Source of the DNA: Prosopocoilus inquinatus
Taxonomy: Eukaryota; Arthropoda; Insecta; Coleoptera; Lucanidae
NCBI GenBank assembly: GCA_036172665.1
Contig: CM069874.1
Location: forward strand, 51,876,707 to 51,940,706
Reading direction: 5' to 3'
Length of the DNA: 64,000 bases
Position numbers and translations under genes: made by a program. Positions 48,166-58,504 of the stretch are shown piece after piece. Position 1 is the first letter of the stretch. Each line of letters begins with the position of its first letter. The notes under the pieces are model-generated. The model made no database searches. It worked only from the letters and a program-made list of their open reading frames with translations, and had not been told where the DNA came from.

Positions 48166-49835
48166 GCATTTCGCGTGCTTATTCTGAGGTTTTTTAATTT
48201 GCACACAGTAAAAGAACATCCTGTATATCGTCAACGTATATTAAAACGAAAATCTCCTTGTCATCAGTATAGACACAAGGATCTGCTTCTGATGATTTCA
48301 ATCCCATTTTCCAAAGAGCTTTGTCTAACAATTTATTCTTATGTTCTTCACGCTTCAGCCTTATCAACATTTCTTACAGAAGTTCTGGTTTATCCATATG
48401 AATCATAATGTCCATGAAACCATTACGAAAAGCTGTTGTAACATCTAGACGAATGATTTTCATCCTTGTCTCTTCTACTAATGCAATAATAGTTCTGAAA
48501 GAGTTCATTTCCCTTGCCACTGGAGCAAATGTCCTTTGAAAATCTAATCCAGGACGCTATGACGACGCTATTTGCAATTACTCGTGCCTTCTTCCTTTCT
48601 ACCGTACCATCCGCAATATAGTTGTTGCGTAAAACAGTACGACTTGACTAGGAGGCCTTGGAACAAAAACCCACGTGTCGTTCACTATAAGACTCTTGGT
48701 TTCCAAGTAGATTACGTTCCTCCAATCATCACCTTCTGGACCATTTATTATAGCTTTAATAAAGGGAATTTCAGTAGCGAGTAATGCTAATGATTCTTCA
48801 TGTTCTTCATTTGTTTCATCACTACGAGTTTCAATTTTTGCAGAAGCGTTTTCCCTCTCTTGTATTTTCAAATTCATTCTGCACGTGTTCTTCCTCGTTT
48901 TCTTCGCTATTTGACTGATTTGTTTCTTGTTCAACTTTCTGAAAGTAATATTTCTTAGGGGGTCGACTCTTCATTCCAGTTTTTTTTCTTTTCCAGGACG
49001 TCCAGGACCTCTAATAGCTTGAATTTCTACAGCAGAATTTTCTTGTTGTTCTGCAATAGGATTCTGTGCCTTATTTTCTTCATTCCTTCCAATTTCAGTA
49101 AAATTTCGATCAATTACTGTTTAGTCCGGAAATGAATAGTCTAAAACAGAAAATTGGCCAGATTTCGTATTTTTAGTAACAAAATCTTCAGATTTCTGAT
49201 ATGCGTCGAACTCGTTGAAAAATTTAACATCCCTAACAACGTAGATTCTTCTTTGTTTGCGCACTTAAACTTGATATCCTTTAGTATTATCAGGGTAACC
49301 TACGAAAACTCCTTCTAATGTTCTAGAAACGAACTTTCCTTTGTGTAGAAATTTATCGAGGATTAGTGCTTTACAACCGAAAGATCTGACATCGGGACGC
49401 TGCCATGACCACACTTCATATGGTGTCTTATTATCTAGGCTTTTTGATATACACCTATTTCTAATATGATTGGCGCATGCAGTAGCTTCAGCCCAAAAAG
49501 CAGGGGGTAAGTCGGATTGGATCAGCAGACACCTTGCTGTTTCCACGATTCCTACGCTCAGCAATCCCATTTTGCTCTGGGGTATACGTTACTGTCGAAC
49601 GAAGCCGAATACCTTCATTCTTGAATATGCGATCTAATGTAGAATTGCAATATTCTCTACCATTATCTAACTGGACAAATTTTATTTTCCGTCCGGTTTG
49701 CTTCTATACGATCTTCTTGTATTCCAAGAATTTTTCTGTAATTCCTCTCTTGTGATGTAAAGTAAACCTAACACCATTTGCTGCGGTCGTTTATCGTGGT
49801 TACAAAGTATCTAGAACCTCCAATAGAGTATACAC

Positions 49836-50879
49836 GCATAGGAACGCATTGTATTGTATTGTATTATGGGGCCGAAGGGCTCTTAAGTAGCCTCACAGAA
49901 CTGCGATCGAATCAAAATTTGATTTATTGTTCAGACCCTTCGAATAATTAATTTCCTAGAAACCCTACCTTTGCAGAGAAGTGCAGAATGTTCCTAAGAG
50001 GCTTCATCAGGTGTCAGACTCACACTGTTTAAGTAGCTAAGTCGAACTCCAACCAGTGCTACTCATTTACAAAGTATGTGCTCAGCCGTTTCAGTTTCTG
50101 ATTCACATAATCTGCGTATTTCACTTTCTGCGAAGCCCATTTTGTTAAGGTGACCGGTGGCCAGTAGAAAGACCCGTAATAATCTTTAATTCTTTCTTTG
50201 TTAAAAGTAGAAGTTTTGAGCAGGTTTGGGCGAGTGACTGATGAACATCTTCGCCTGTCTTTGTCCTGGAATATTATTCCAGTAGGATACTTTTTTCCTT
50301 TCTATCCACCTTCAGTCTCTTTTCTATACAGTGTCTTGCACATACCACAGTAAGGTTTGGGACCTATGGACGAAGCCTCAGAACCAGCAAGAGCAAGTTT
50401 GTCGGCTTTTCCGTTTCCCTCTATATTGTATCCATTCTAAGGTAATTTTGGTGCCCTTTGCTAGTTCCTTGAGGGATTGCTTGCATTCCCGTAAGGAAAA
50501 GGACTCAGTGTAATATGCCTTGACTGCCTTTATAGTTGCTTGGCTATCAGACAATATATTTTGCCCTTTATGTTCCTTCTCAGGAAGGCATTTCTGGGCA
50601 CATAGATTTATTGCAAGTGTTTCAGCTTGTATGATTGTTGGGGTGATGCCTAAGGCGATTGAAGCCTGGTACTTTAAGCTGTAAATACCTATGCCTATCC
50701 CCTTTGTAGTCTTTGATCCATCCGTGCACTAACTGGAGACATTCTTGCCTAACTGTTTTTTTTTTTTTATTTTCCTAATTTGGCTTTTGACCGTATGGCG
50801 GCTACTTATGTATGTCCATGTCATAAGGTCTATCAAAGTCAAACATTTTCGGCATCATGTTTGAGGCATATGAACGCAT
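49836..50879 (-). mobile_element. 5'-truncated LINE inserted in copia integrase
   Basis: The insert is 49850-50865, flanked by a 14-bp direct repeat with one mismatch (GCATAGGAACGCAT at 49836-49849, GCATATGAACGCAT at 50866-50879). Its 3' end carries tandem TACAA-type repeats (49850-49866), as in I/R1/LOA-like elements. Removing it rejoins the integrase reading across the target site. Confidence 0.88.
50170..50735 (-). pseudogene. LINE RNase H domain fragment
   Basis: Reads CTDGSKTTKGIGIGIYS (first catalytic Asp), QAETLAINLCA (Glu), ILSDSQATIKAV (Asp), then LEWIQYRG and, after a +1 shift, GNGKADKLALAGSEA. This is the RNase HI fold found at the C-terminus of I, R1 and LOA-like polymerases. The His of the usual GHxGxxGN motif is lost. 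Upstream RT was never inserted. Confidence 0.85.
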
Positions 50880-51680
50880 AAATCAGAGTGAATAATTTCG
50901 AGGATTTCGGCTGATCTTTCCTTTCGATTCTGAAACGGAAATCGAGCTGATTTGTCCATTGTACAAATTTTACTGACATAAAATCCTGATAATTAATATG
51001 CCCAAGTCTAGCGTGCCAAATGTCAGCTTTTAATCTTTTCTGGTTCTCACTGACGAGTGCCTGTTGTGGTTTCTCTCGAATGTAGAAGAGGTCACCTTCT
51101 AGATCTGTAATCACCTTGATATTTCCAAGAAAATTTTGAACTATAGCATGGTCTTTTGTGAAGGCAGCTTAGTTATCCCTATCAACAATTTTTGACACCG
51201 TTAATAAATTAGTTCTTAGGTCTGGAATGGGCAAATCATTCTCTAAACGAATAAAGTAAGTTTTTTTGATTGTCAGTATAGGTCAAAAGTTTGATATCTC
51301 CTTTGGCTGTGATTGAAGTGTCAGTACCATTTGCAGGTCTTAGCTCATTTCGAAAATTTCTTGAATTCACAAAAGTTACTCATCGATTATCATTGTTGAC
51401 AAAATTTGCAATGAAATTGACTTCCCCCTTCTTTTGACTCACAATTTCGATGCTGTTGGCCACTTGCTTTTCCTGTTCATTCTTTTTAGCAAAACAATTC
51501 GTCGTCTTGTGTAAAATTTCGTACAATAATTACATTTATATTTTTTATGTGTTTTGTTAAACCTTTCTTTGCTATCTTTTGAATTCTCACCAAATCTGGA
51601 TCTTGAATTCCTGTCTCTAGCAAATAATGCTCCGCTTTCATTTTCTTGAGATTGTACAATTTTGGAATCGCTTGCTTCTA

Positions 51681-52974
51681 AAGGGTGTCCCATAATTTAC
51701 GCAAAATGTAATTTTAATAGAAAACACAGATTTGTTATTAGAAAGTTTAATTTTTTTATTGCTTTATAGAGTATACAGATTGGGGTTACGTATGGAATAG
51801 CACGTCGGATAAATGGGCACCACGGCTTTGCTGGCAAGTACGAATTCTTTTATTGAAATTTTCTATGACCGTTTCGCATAAATGTGGCAGAATTTCATTA
51901 ATACACCGCCGAATTTCCTCCTTCAAGGCGTTGGTGGTCGTGGGCTTGTTGGCATAGACCTTTGATTTCAAAAAAACCCAAAGAAAAAAGTCCAATGGCG
52001 TTAAATCGCAAGATCTGGATGGCCAATTCTGATCGCCAAAACGGCCAATTACACGATTAGGAAATGACTCATGCAGTAATTGAATTGTTTCTCTGGCTGT
52101 ATGGCATGTGGCACCGTCCTGTTGAAACCACATGTTGGTAACATCCATATCTTGGAATTTAAGCACTAAAAACTGGGACGATAACGAACACCATTAATTG
52201 TTATTACCTGACCAGCCACATGTTCGAAGAAGAATGGTCCGATAATGCCTCCACCCCAAAATGCACACCAAACAGTCACGCGTTGTGGATGCATTTGTTT
52301 CTCAACAATAACTCGTGGGTTTTCTGAATCCCAAATGCGACAATTTTGACGATTAACGAAGCCATCCAGATGAAAATGAGCTTCGTCACTGAAGATGATT
52401 TTGTTCGCAAAATCAGCATCCATTTGTTGTTGTTCCAAAATCCATTCAGCGAACTCTCTTCGCGCTGCGTGGTCAGTAGGGTTCAGTTCTTGAGTCGATT
52501 GAACTTTGTAAACATGAAGCTGCAAGTCTTTCGTGAGAATTCGCTGTAGAGAGCTTCTCGAAATGCCCAATTCTTGACTACGGTGCCGAATTGATGTTCC
52601 TGGACTGTTAGCAATACTCTCGCGAGCTGGTGCGATGTTTTCTGCTGAACGACTTGTAACAGGACGCCCAGAGGCACTACGCTCACTAATTGATCCAATC
52701 TCCCTGAATTTTTCAATTATTCTCTTAACAGTTGATGGCTTTAAATCACTATGTCGGTCATATTTTGTACGAAAATTGCGAACTGTGGCTGACAAAGTTT
52801 CATTATTTTTAAAATATTGCTCAACAATGAAAATGCTTTGTTCTTTCGTATAGCGCTCCATTTTTACTAACCCCAAACTGTCCGCTGTCACGTTGTTATC
52901 TTCTTTTCCGTTGACAACACTGTACATTCAGATGGCGCCAAATTCAAATTTTGCGTAAATTATGGGACACCCTT
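51681..52974 (-). mobile_element. mariner/Tc1-like transposon inserted in copia gag
   Basis: TIRs AAGGGTGTCCCATAATTTAC (51681) and its inverse (to 52974) are flanked by TA at 51679-51680 and 52975-52976. Length 1294 bp. Because it splits gag cleanly at a TA, it is younger than the copia insertion. Confidence 0.92.
51786..52861 (-). pseudogene. mariner/Tc1-like transposase, one frameshift
   Basis: Starts best at MERYTKEQ (52861; an upstream in-frame Met at 52927 adds 22 residues). It has a helix-turn-helix N-terminus (TVRNFRTKY, LKPSTVKRII, GRPVTSRS) and a second one (ELGISRSSLQRIL). The first Asp is in IIFSDEAHFHLDGFVNRQN, the second in WFQQDGATCHTA, the third in CDLTPLDFFLW, with about 41 residues between the last two by my count (a DD41D-like spacing). 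A missing T in a T run near 52166 splits the frame (a stop after RYRPSF). Otherwise nearly intact, so a relatively recent copy. Confidence 0.9.
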
Positions 52975-54571
52975 TATAATTTTTACTTTGAATATTGCAA
53001 TGTCTGGTAATGAATCTCGTGATATTATTGCACAGCGAAGAACTTCAAAATTCATCTGTCATGTCTGTCTTCGTAATAGCATGATAGACAGTAATTTGTC
53101 ATTAATGTCAATGTCCGTTTAAGCTAACTTATCTACAATTTCCAAAAATATTGGTTTAGGGTCTTTAAAACCTCCCCCTTCAGACATTTTTGTTTGTAAT
53201 CAAAGTTTCGGCAGAACCGCCATTCGTGTGGGTCCCTTTGAAGCATATACAGATTCTAATATATCCCACAATTCCTTGGACGTCAAACAATCTCTAGTGT
53301 GTTTCAGTTCACGTGCACGTATAATAAAATATCTGACCTTGCTTTTAAATCCTGTTTTCTCCGTTCTCTGATGGCAACTTGCAGCACTTCAATTGGTGCA
53401 TCTTGATTTGCAATTGCCTATTTAGGAATGTCTCCACTGGCATATCCCCATAAATCACTCTTGATTAGCAAAGCTTGAGCATGCATTTTCCATCACAATA
53501 CAATTTTTGATACAATGTTAAAACTTTTTAAAGTTAAACATCCCAAACTCTGTTTGTGTTAAGACGAATTACAAGTGGACAAGCGAGAACAAGTGCGAGT
53601 TGAAAAAGTGTTAGAATTAACTGAACTTTCTATTTGAGGTATTTGTCCTTATTGTAACCGATGAGAAGTTAGCAATAAAATTCCAGCAATAAAATTATGA
53701 AATTTCAAAACGCTGCCACCGCTAAAATAACGATCACAGATCAATAATATTTAATCTATTACAAAGAGTATAATGTATAAATTCCCCTCATATGAAGAAA
53801 CTGAAAAAATATTTGATATTAAGTTAACTATGACTATTTAAACCAGCATAAGTCATTATTCATATATCGCACCAAAACAATGCTTTCACTGAAAATTTTC
53901 ACGTAGTCATAAAGTAAACATACATATCTATTTAATAATGCCTTCAGAAAGTTTTAGCCGGTTGATTTGAAGTAATTAGAAATTAATTAAAAGTGACGCT
54001 CGGACCAATGAAACAATACCAATTTCAAATGTTCATAACTTTTCTCAGAGAACTTGCATAAAAATTCTGTTTGCAGAATATTAAAGCACGGATCAAAATC
54101 TATCGTTTAAACCACCCTCTGAGTTTTACCCAGTTGGTTTGTAAGTAATTAGAAATTAATTAAAAGTGACGCTCAGACCGACTTCAAATGTTCATAATTT
54201 TCCATTCCGCACTTGCATAAAAATTCTGTTTGCAGATAATGAAAGCACGGATCGAAATCTATCGTTTAAACCACCCTCTGAGTTTTAGCCAGTTGGTTTG
54301 AAGTAATTAGAAATTAATGAATTGTGACGTTTGCAACAATAAAAAAAAACTTTACTTTGCGCTTTGTGAATTATGGCCAAGGTCTGAAGTTTGGCATTGA
54401 GTACACAAGGTGTTCAAAGTTTTTGTTATAGGCACACAACTTCGTTATTATGGAAGGTACGATGTCGTTCAAATTGGCAAAAATATACTACTTTTACTCA
54501 AGATTAGTAATTAAGCATTGTCCATGCGTAAGCTGACCGGATCAGTCAGATTACGGTGGAATTCTCGATAT

Positions 54572-54620
54572 GTTCTTCTTCTGATGAGGACTCAATTAGG
54601 GCCGAAATGGCTATGAGAAC
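54572..54620 (+). ncRNA. Hammerhead-like motif, probably inactive
   Basis: GTTCT/AGAAC outer pairing, CTGATGA at 54581-54587, stem II GGAC/GGCC with one mismatch, GAAA at 54604-54607 and a self-paired ATGGCTAT. The base at the cleavage site is G, which does not support cleavage in known hammerheads. Confidence 0.4.
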
Positions 54621-54772
54621 CCTGTTGCAATTTAGCTGAATTGTAGCAGATTTTTAATGATTTTTTTTAATGATGAGTACAAATATCGCAATAACTCCTT
54701 TATTATTTGTTCTGAGGTTAAGTAGTAAAAAGTACTTTATATTTAGAATTTACTATTCTTTCGTTTCACAAC

Positions 54773-54860
54773 AAAAAATACGGAATATTTCATTAAAGAA
54801 AAGTTTACATGTGAATCTTCACATGTAAACTTTTCTTTAATGAAATATTCCGTATTTTTT
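54773..54860. repeat. Perfect palindrome, 43-bp arms, 2-nt centre
   Basis: 54773-54815 and 54818-54860 are exact reverse complements around TC. Near the middle of the foldback element, though not at its exact centre. Confidence 0.9.
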
Positions 54861-56556
54861 TATGAGAACGCGATGCGTAATTGCTTTTTTGGTATCGCCG
54901 CTTAATTGTGGGTTCATTGTTGCTGATGATTTGAACGATTTCGTACCTTAATAATTATGAAGTTATTGTATGTATACAGTGTTTCCCAAAAGTAACGGAT
55001 AAATTCTATAAAATGGTTAAGAAAAGGAAGAATTCTCAGGTCGATTTTTATTTTTAAATCATCATTTGAGGATGTAATTTTCAATCCCCCATCTCTAAGC
55101 TATAACAACCCCAACTTTAAAAATTCAAGTAGCAAAGTACCCCTTGTGATAGCTCGTTAAATAACACATTTAATGCTGAAAATTTGTTAAAACTTGCGGT
55201 TTATATTGGATTTTCTCTTAATTCAGAAGGGCATTATTCGAATCGTGAATCGATATTTTTGGACAACTATCTCCAACCATCTTTTCTATTTGCAAATTTT
55301 TCTTCTTCCCACATATTATTTGTGCATCATAGTATTTTTATTTAAGCTTTAGTCATTCTCGATTACTGAGAATCACTGAGACACACTCTATATTGGAAAC
55401 TTTGATCACCCTATACAGACTGTTTAAAAATAACTCGGCACTATTGGAAACTATTTTATTATTAAAGTTACAGATACAATTAAATTAGCAAACTAGTAGT
55501 ATCTTTCGTCCTGATTGCAACGATGCATTCAAAAAAAAAACAATTGAACATCGCATTTATGAAATAAAGGGAAAAGAACACTTTTTTTAAATAGAACACC
55601 CTGTATATTATTTGACCAATCGATAGAGAATAAAATTCTGAATTAAAATTATTCTTTATCATTTTATCGGAAATTAATAAATAAAGAAGATATTTTGATT
55701 TTTTACAAATTCATTAAGATGGCTGTGTTTCAAGAACAAAACGTTTGAAAACCGTGTATGTATTTGAAGACATTAATTTTGGTTTATTTGTTTATTATAA
55801 AAGGTGTTTTTGTCTGAGTTTTGTAAAAATCTTTTAATAACAAGAATTTTCATAAGATGCATTTTCTGGCCCAGAACATGCATCTTATGAACATTCCTTT
55901 TGTTTGTACAAATCTCGATTTTTTAAGTACAAAATAATTCAGAAGGGACAATGTAAAGTTAATATTGTTTTACTCTTGTCAATGTCACAACTTATTACTT
56001 TGTAATAATTGGTACTGTTTCATTGGTCCGAGCGTCACTTTTAATTAATTTCTAATTACTTTAAATCAACCGGCTAAAACTCAGAGGGTGGTTTAAACGA
56101 TAGATTTCGATCCGTGCTTTAATACTCTGCAAACAGAATTTTTATGCAAGTTCTCTGAGAAAAGTTATGAACATTTGAAATTGGTACTGTTTCATTGGTC
56201 CGAGCGCCACTTTTAATTAATTTCTAATTACTTCAAATCAACCGGATAAAACTTTCTGAAGGCATTATTAAATAGATATGTATGTTTACTTTATGACTAC
56301 GTGAAAATTTTCAGTGAAAGCAATTGTTTTGGTGCGATATATGATTAATGACTTATGCTGGTTTAAATAGTCATAGTTAACTTAATATCAAATATTTTTT
56401 CAGTTTCTTCATATGAGGGGAATCTATACATTATACTCTTTGTAATAGATTAAATATGATTGATCTGTGATCGTTATTTTAGTGGTGGCAGCGTTTTGAA
56501 ATTTCATAATTTTATTGCTGGAATTTTATTGCTAACTTCTCATCGGTCTTATTGTA

Positions 56557-57400
56557 GATTTTTAATTGACTAATTTAATTTATTGGGAATTTAAGTTTGA
56601 AGAAATAAATCAATGTCGTGTCAGAATTCTGTCCGTTAGACAGCGTATGAATATGATTAAGTACGGTCCTGTTGAAATTCATAAAGTTTGGAATAATAAT
56701 CATATTCCGATGTTAACGATGAGTGTCGGTGGGCTAAACCCTGCCTGCGAAGGCTACGATTCCACAGATGTTCCCCTGAAATCTTTTATACCTTTGACTT
56801 AATTTCAAAAACCAACACCGATAATTGGAGGATCGGACTTCATATAATATTCACGGGCGCGCTTACGACCCGTCCTAAATTATGATGACACTAAAACTGA
56901 CCGTTTTAAATATTTGTTATAAAAACATTGACCGTAAATCATATTTACCGTCAACATAGTCATTTTTGGAATAATTTATACCGTGTTTAAAACGCGAACC
57001 ACTTTTTATTTGTTCCTTCGAGGTCCTCGAATTCTTGGCATCTCTCACAATAATTAACGCGCCGGTTGTTTTTCTTTGGGTTTTGTTAACAAAAGGCACG
57101 TAACAAATGACACGCCAGTTTATAAATTTCGTCTTACACATCCGTGCCCCGGTGGATTTACATAATTGAAACATTCATAATCCAGAATTACATTTCTAAT
57201 GATCGTTATTTATACTTGACCGTGTGTGTGCAGTGTTCGGGGTGATTAACTATACGCCGTTTATATATATTTTTTCTCTTTTTTACTTTTAATTTCGTAT
57301 TGGCTTCGATCTGGCGCTTGTGTGCCGTATCATGGGTAGCATGGAAAATGGATATAAATTAAAACAGATTACGAACCCTTATCCGTTTTAAATTGTACAA
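56557..57400. promoter_or_regulatory. Non-repeat block outside the foldback element; candidate conserved non-coding sequence
   Basis: Slightly GC-richer and free of repeats I can detect, with patches such as GGGCGCGCTTACGACCCG (56858-56875) and ACGCGCCGGTTG (57057-57068). The ORFs at 56566-56802 and 56917-57174 have no recognised motif. A distal enhancer or an unrecognised exon would both fit. Confidence 0.3.
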
Positions 57401-58059
57401 GTTAAGACAATTTGTTAGCGCATTTTTATCTCGTTTTTTATTTTTAATTCTTCAGATTTATTAACTGCAGTAAATCAACAATCGCCCTAATTTATTAATA
57501 CTTTTTTTTCTCTTGCAGAAAAAGAACGGGCATATTTTTACGCAAGTGTCTCGTCCAAAGTTAATTAACCAGTTTGAAATATTTATAATTTTTATGCGAT
57601 GAAATATTATTGAAAATCAGGCGTGATTCAGTCATATATTTTGTACATACTATGAACATCCGTCGTTTATACTATGCAAACAGAAAAGTATGGTCGCTGT
57701 AATTACCTTTCGTATTTATTTTTGCCATTAAATTTTATTGATTTTACGCTTGGAAGTGTTAACAAATAATTTACCTGTAACCTAATGATTTCCATCCAAG
57801 ATGTTTTTACTTGAAGTATGGCTTACTTTGTACCTACATCTTTGCTTAGAATATTTCTTATTTATTATATTACAAGTTTTTATTTTTCTTTTTCAATTAG
57901 ACACGAGTGTTACAATTTTATATTACATTTTAAAATGTCCATTCAATATACGTATAATGTATTTTTTTTTTTAATCAGAAATGTTTCAATACACAGATTG
58001 CGTTCTAAATCATTTTCATCATGAGATCACGGAATCATGTAAACTACGTTTACTTACAG
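57401..58059. other. Non-coding, no gene seen
   Basis: AT-rich; the ORF at 57818-58024 is unremarkable. Confidence 0.4.
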
Positions 58060-58265
58060 ATAAAATAGCGACATCTTACTATCGCTTTTTGACCTGACAT
58101 TGCAGTAGGATAGACAATTGCGAATAAATTGGGCAAGTCGTTTTTGGTCTGCAGTGGGAACGTCGAGCTACGTCTCTGCTGAAGAAGCCCCAAGCAGGGC
58201 TGAAACAGCTGTACAGAGGCTGCTCGAGGTTTTCACTGCAATCAAGAACGATTTGCACAAAATTT
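58060..58265 (+). mobile_element. Penelope-like pLTR fragment, best hammerhead family 1 copy
   Basis: Most complete of the family: ATAGCGACATCTTACTATCGC, TTGCGAATAAATTGGGCAAG, TTTGGTCTGCAGTGGGAACG, the ribozyme, then TTTTCACTGCAATCAAGAACG. The inverse copy at 18.0-18.2 kb shares all of these. No polymerase is adjacent. Confidence 0.75.
58163..58227 (+). ncRNA. Hammerhead self-cleaving ribozyme motif, family 1 (complete)
   Basis: Outer stem I TCGAGC/GCTCGA (58163-58168 with 58222-58227), internal loop, inner stem I CTCTG/CAGAG, core CTGAAGA (58179-58185), stem II AGCCC/GGGCT with a 6-nt loop, GAAA (58202-58205), loopless stem III ACAGCTGT, cleavage base A at 58213. All invariant core positions fit. 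Confidence 0.85.
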
Positions 58266-58504
58266 TTTTAAATACGTTTACTTAGGTATGGAAATGCAAC
58301 AACGAACGTCAAATGAAACTCGTTCTTCTTAAATATTAGGATTTAAACTTACTCTGATGAAAGAGATGTAAAGTTTCACTTATGTTTTTACTTTACATAA
58401 AGCTTCAGCGGTTCCATTTTGCATTTTAACGTTTAGCTAATGGTTTTTATCACATCGACAAAATTGTTTTTTTAATCTGTCAATGCTTATTTCATGATTG
58501 AATT

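Larger units (their letters stand above)
46690..51200 (-). pseudogene. copia-type pol remnants (integrase, RT, RNase H)
   Basis: In order on the minus strand: the pre-integrase zinc region (IWHARLGHINYQDFMSVKF, about 51030-50960); the integrase core with QLDNGREY and TPEQNGIAERRNR (about 49690-49545), continuing as PPAFWAEATACANHIRNR and PDVRSFGCKA (49510-49370); RT start GDDWRNVIYLETKSLIVNDTW (about 48755-48690); the catalytic IYVDDI (about 48230-48212); then CLGMEMFQREDGIYLFQEG and GMNDCKAVSTPL (47400-47260); RNase H GYVDANLGQL, SSTDAEY and a DN motif (47085-46840). Many stops and frameshifts. The enzyme would copy genomic RNA and integrate cDNA. Confidence 0.85.
51425..53495 (-). pseudogene. 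copia gag remnants split by a mariner insertion
   Basis: The start MENACSS near 53494 is followed in another frame by LLIKSDLWGYASGDI, typical of copia gag. LRCAIISRDSLPDIAIFKVKI runs up to the mariner insertion at 52976. Past the insertion (51678) the frame resumes with EASDSKIVQSQENESG and a CCHC knuckle (CNYC, then a frameshifted GHKTTNC). Gag would package element RNA. Confidence 0.75.
46580..53640 (-). mobile_element. Ty1/copia LTR retrotransposon, decayed and nested
   Basis: Minus-strand order gag, zinc knuckle, integrase, reverse transcriptase, RNase H is that of copia. A polypurine tract (TTTGGGGGAGGG, about 46624-46614) precedes a TGTTC that would start the 3' LTR at 46613. TTGTATCA near 53510-53517 resembles the primer-binding site after a 5' LTR ending at about 53515. 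I could not align the two LTRs. Interrupted by insertions at 49850-50865 and 51681-52974, and by an unexplained about 0.7 kb near 47.5-48.17 kb. Confidence 0.85.
53657..56547. mobile_element. 2.9-kb foldback element with 9-bp target duplication
   Basis: CTTATTGTA lies directly outside both ends (53648-53656, 56548-56556). The outer about 530 bp of each side are reverse complements, from ACCGATGAGAAGTTAGC inward. The inner part of each arm is made of about 160-171-bp tandem repeats (left units at 53951, 54122, 54282). A 9-bp duplication fits MULE-type elements, but no transposase is recognised inside. The interior (54350-55990) holds a perfect palindrome and a hammerhead-like segment. Confidence 0.88.
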
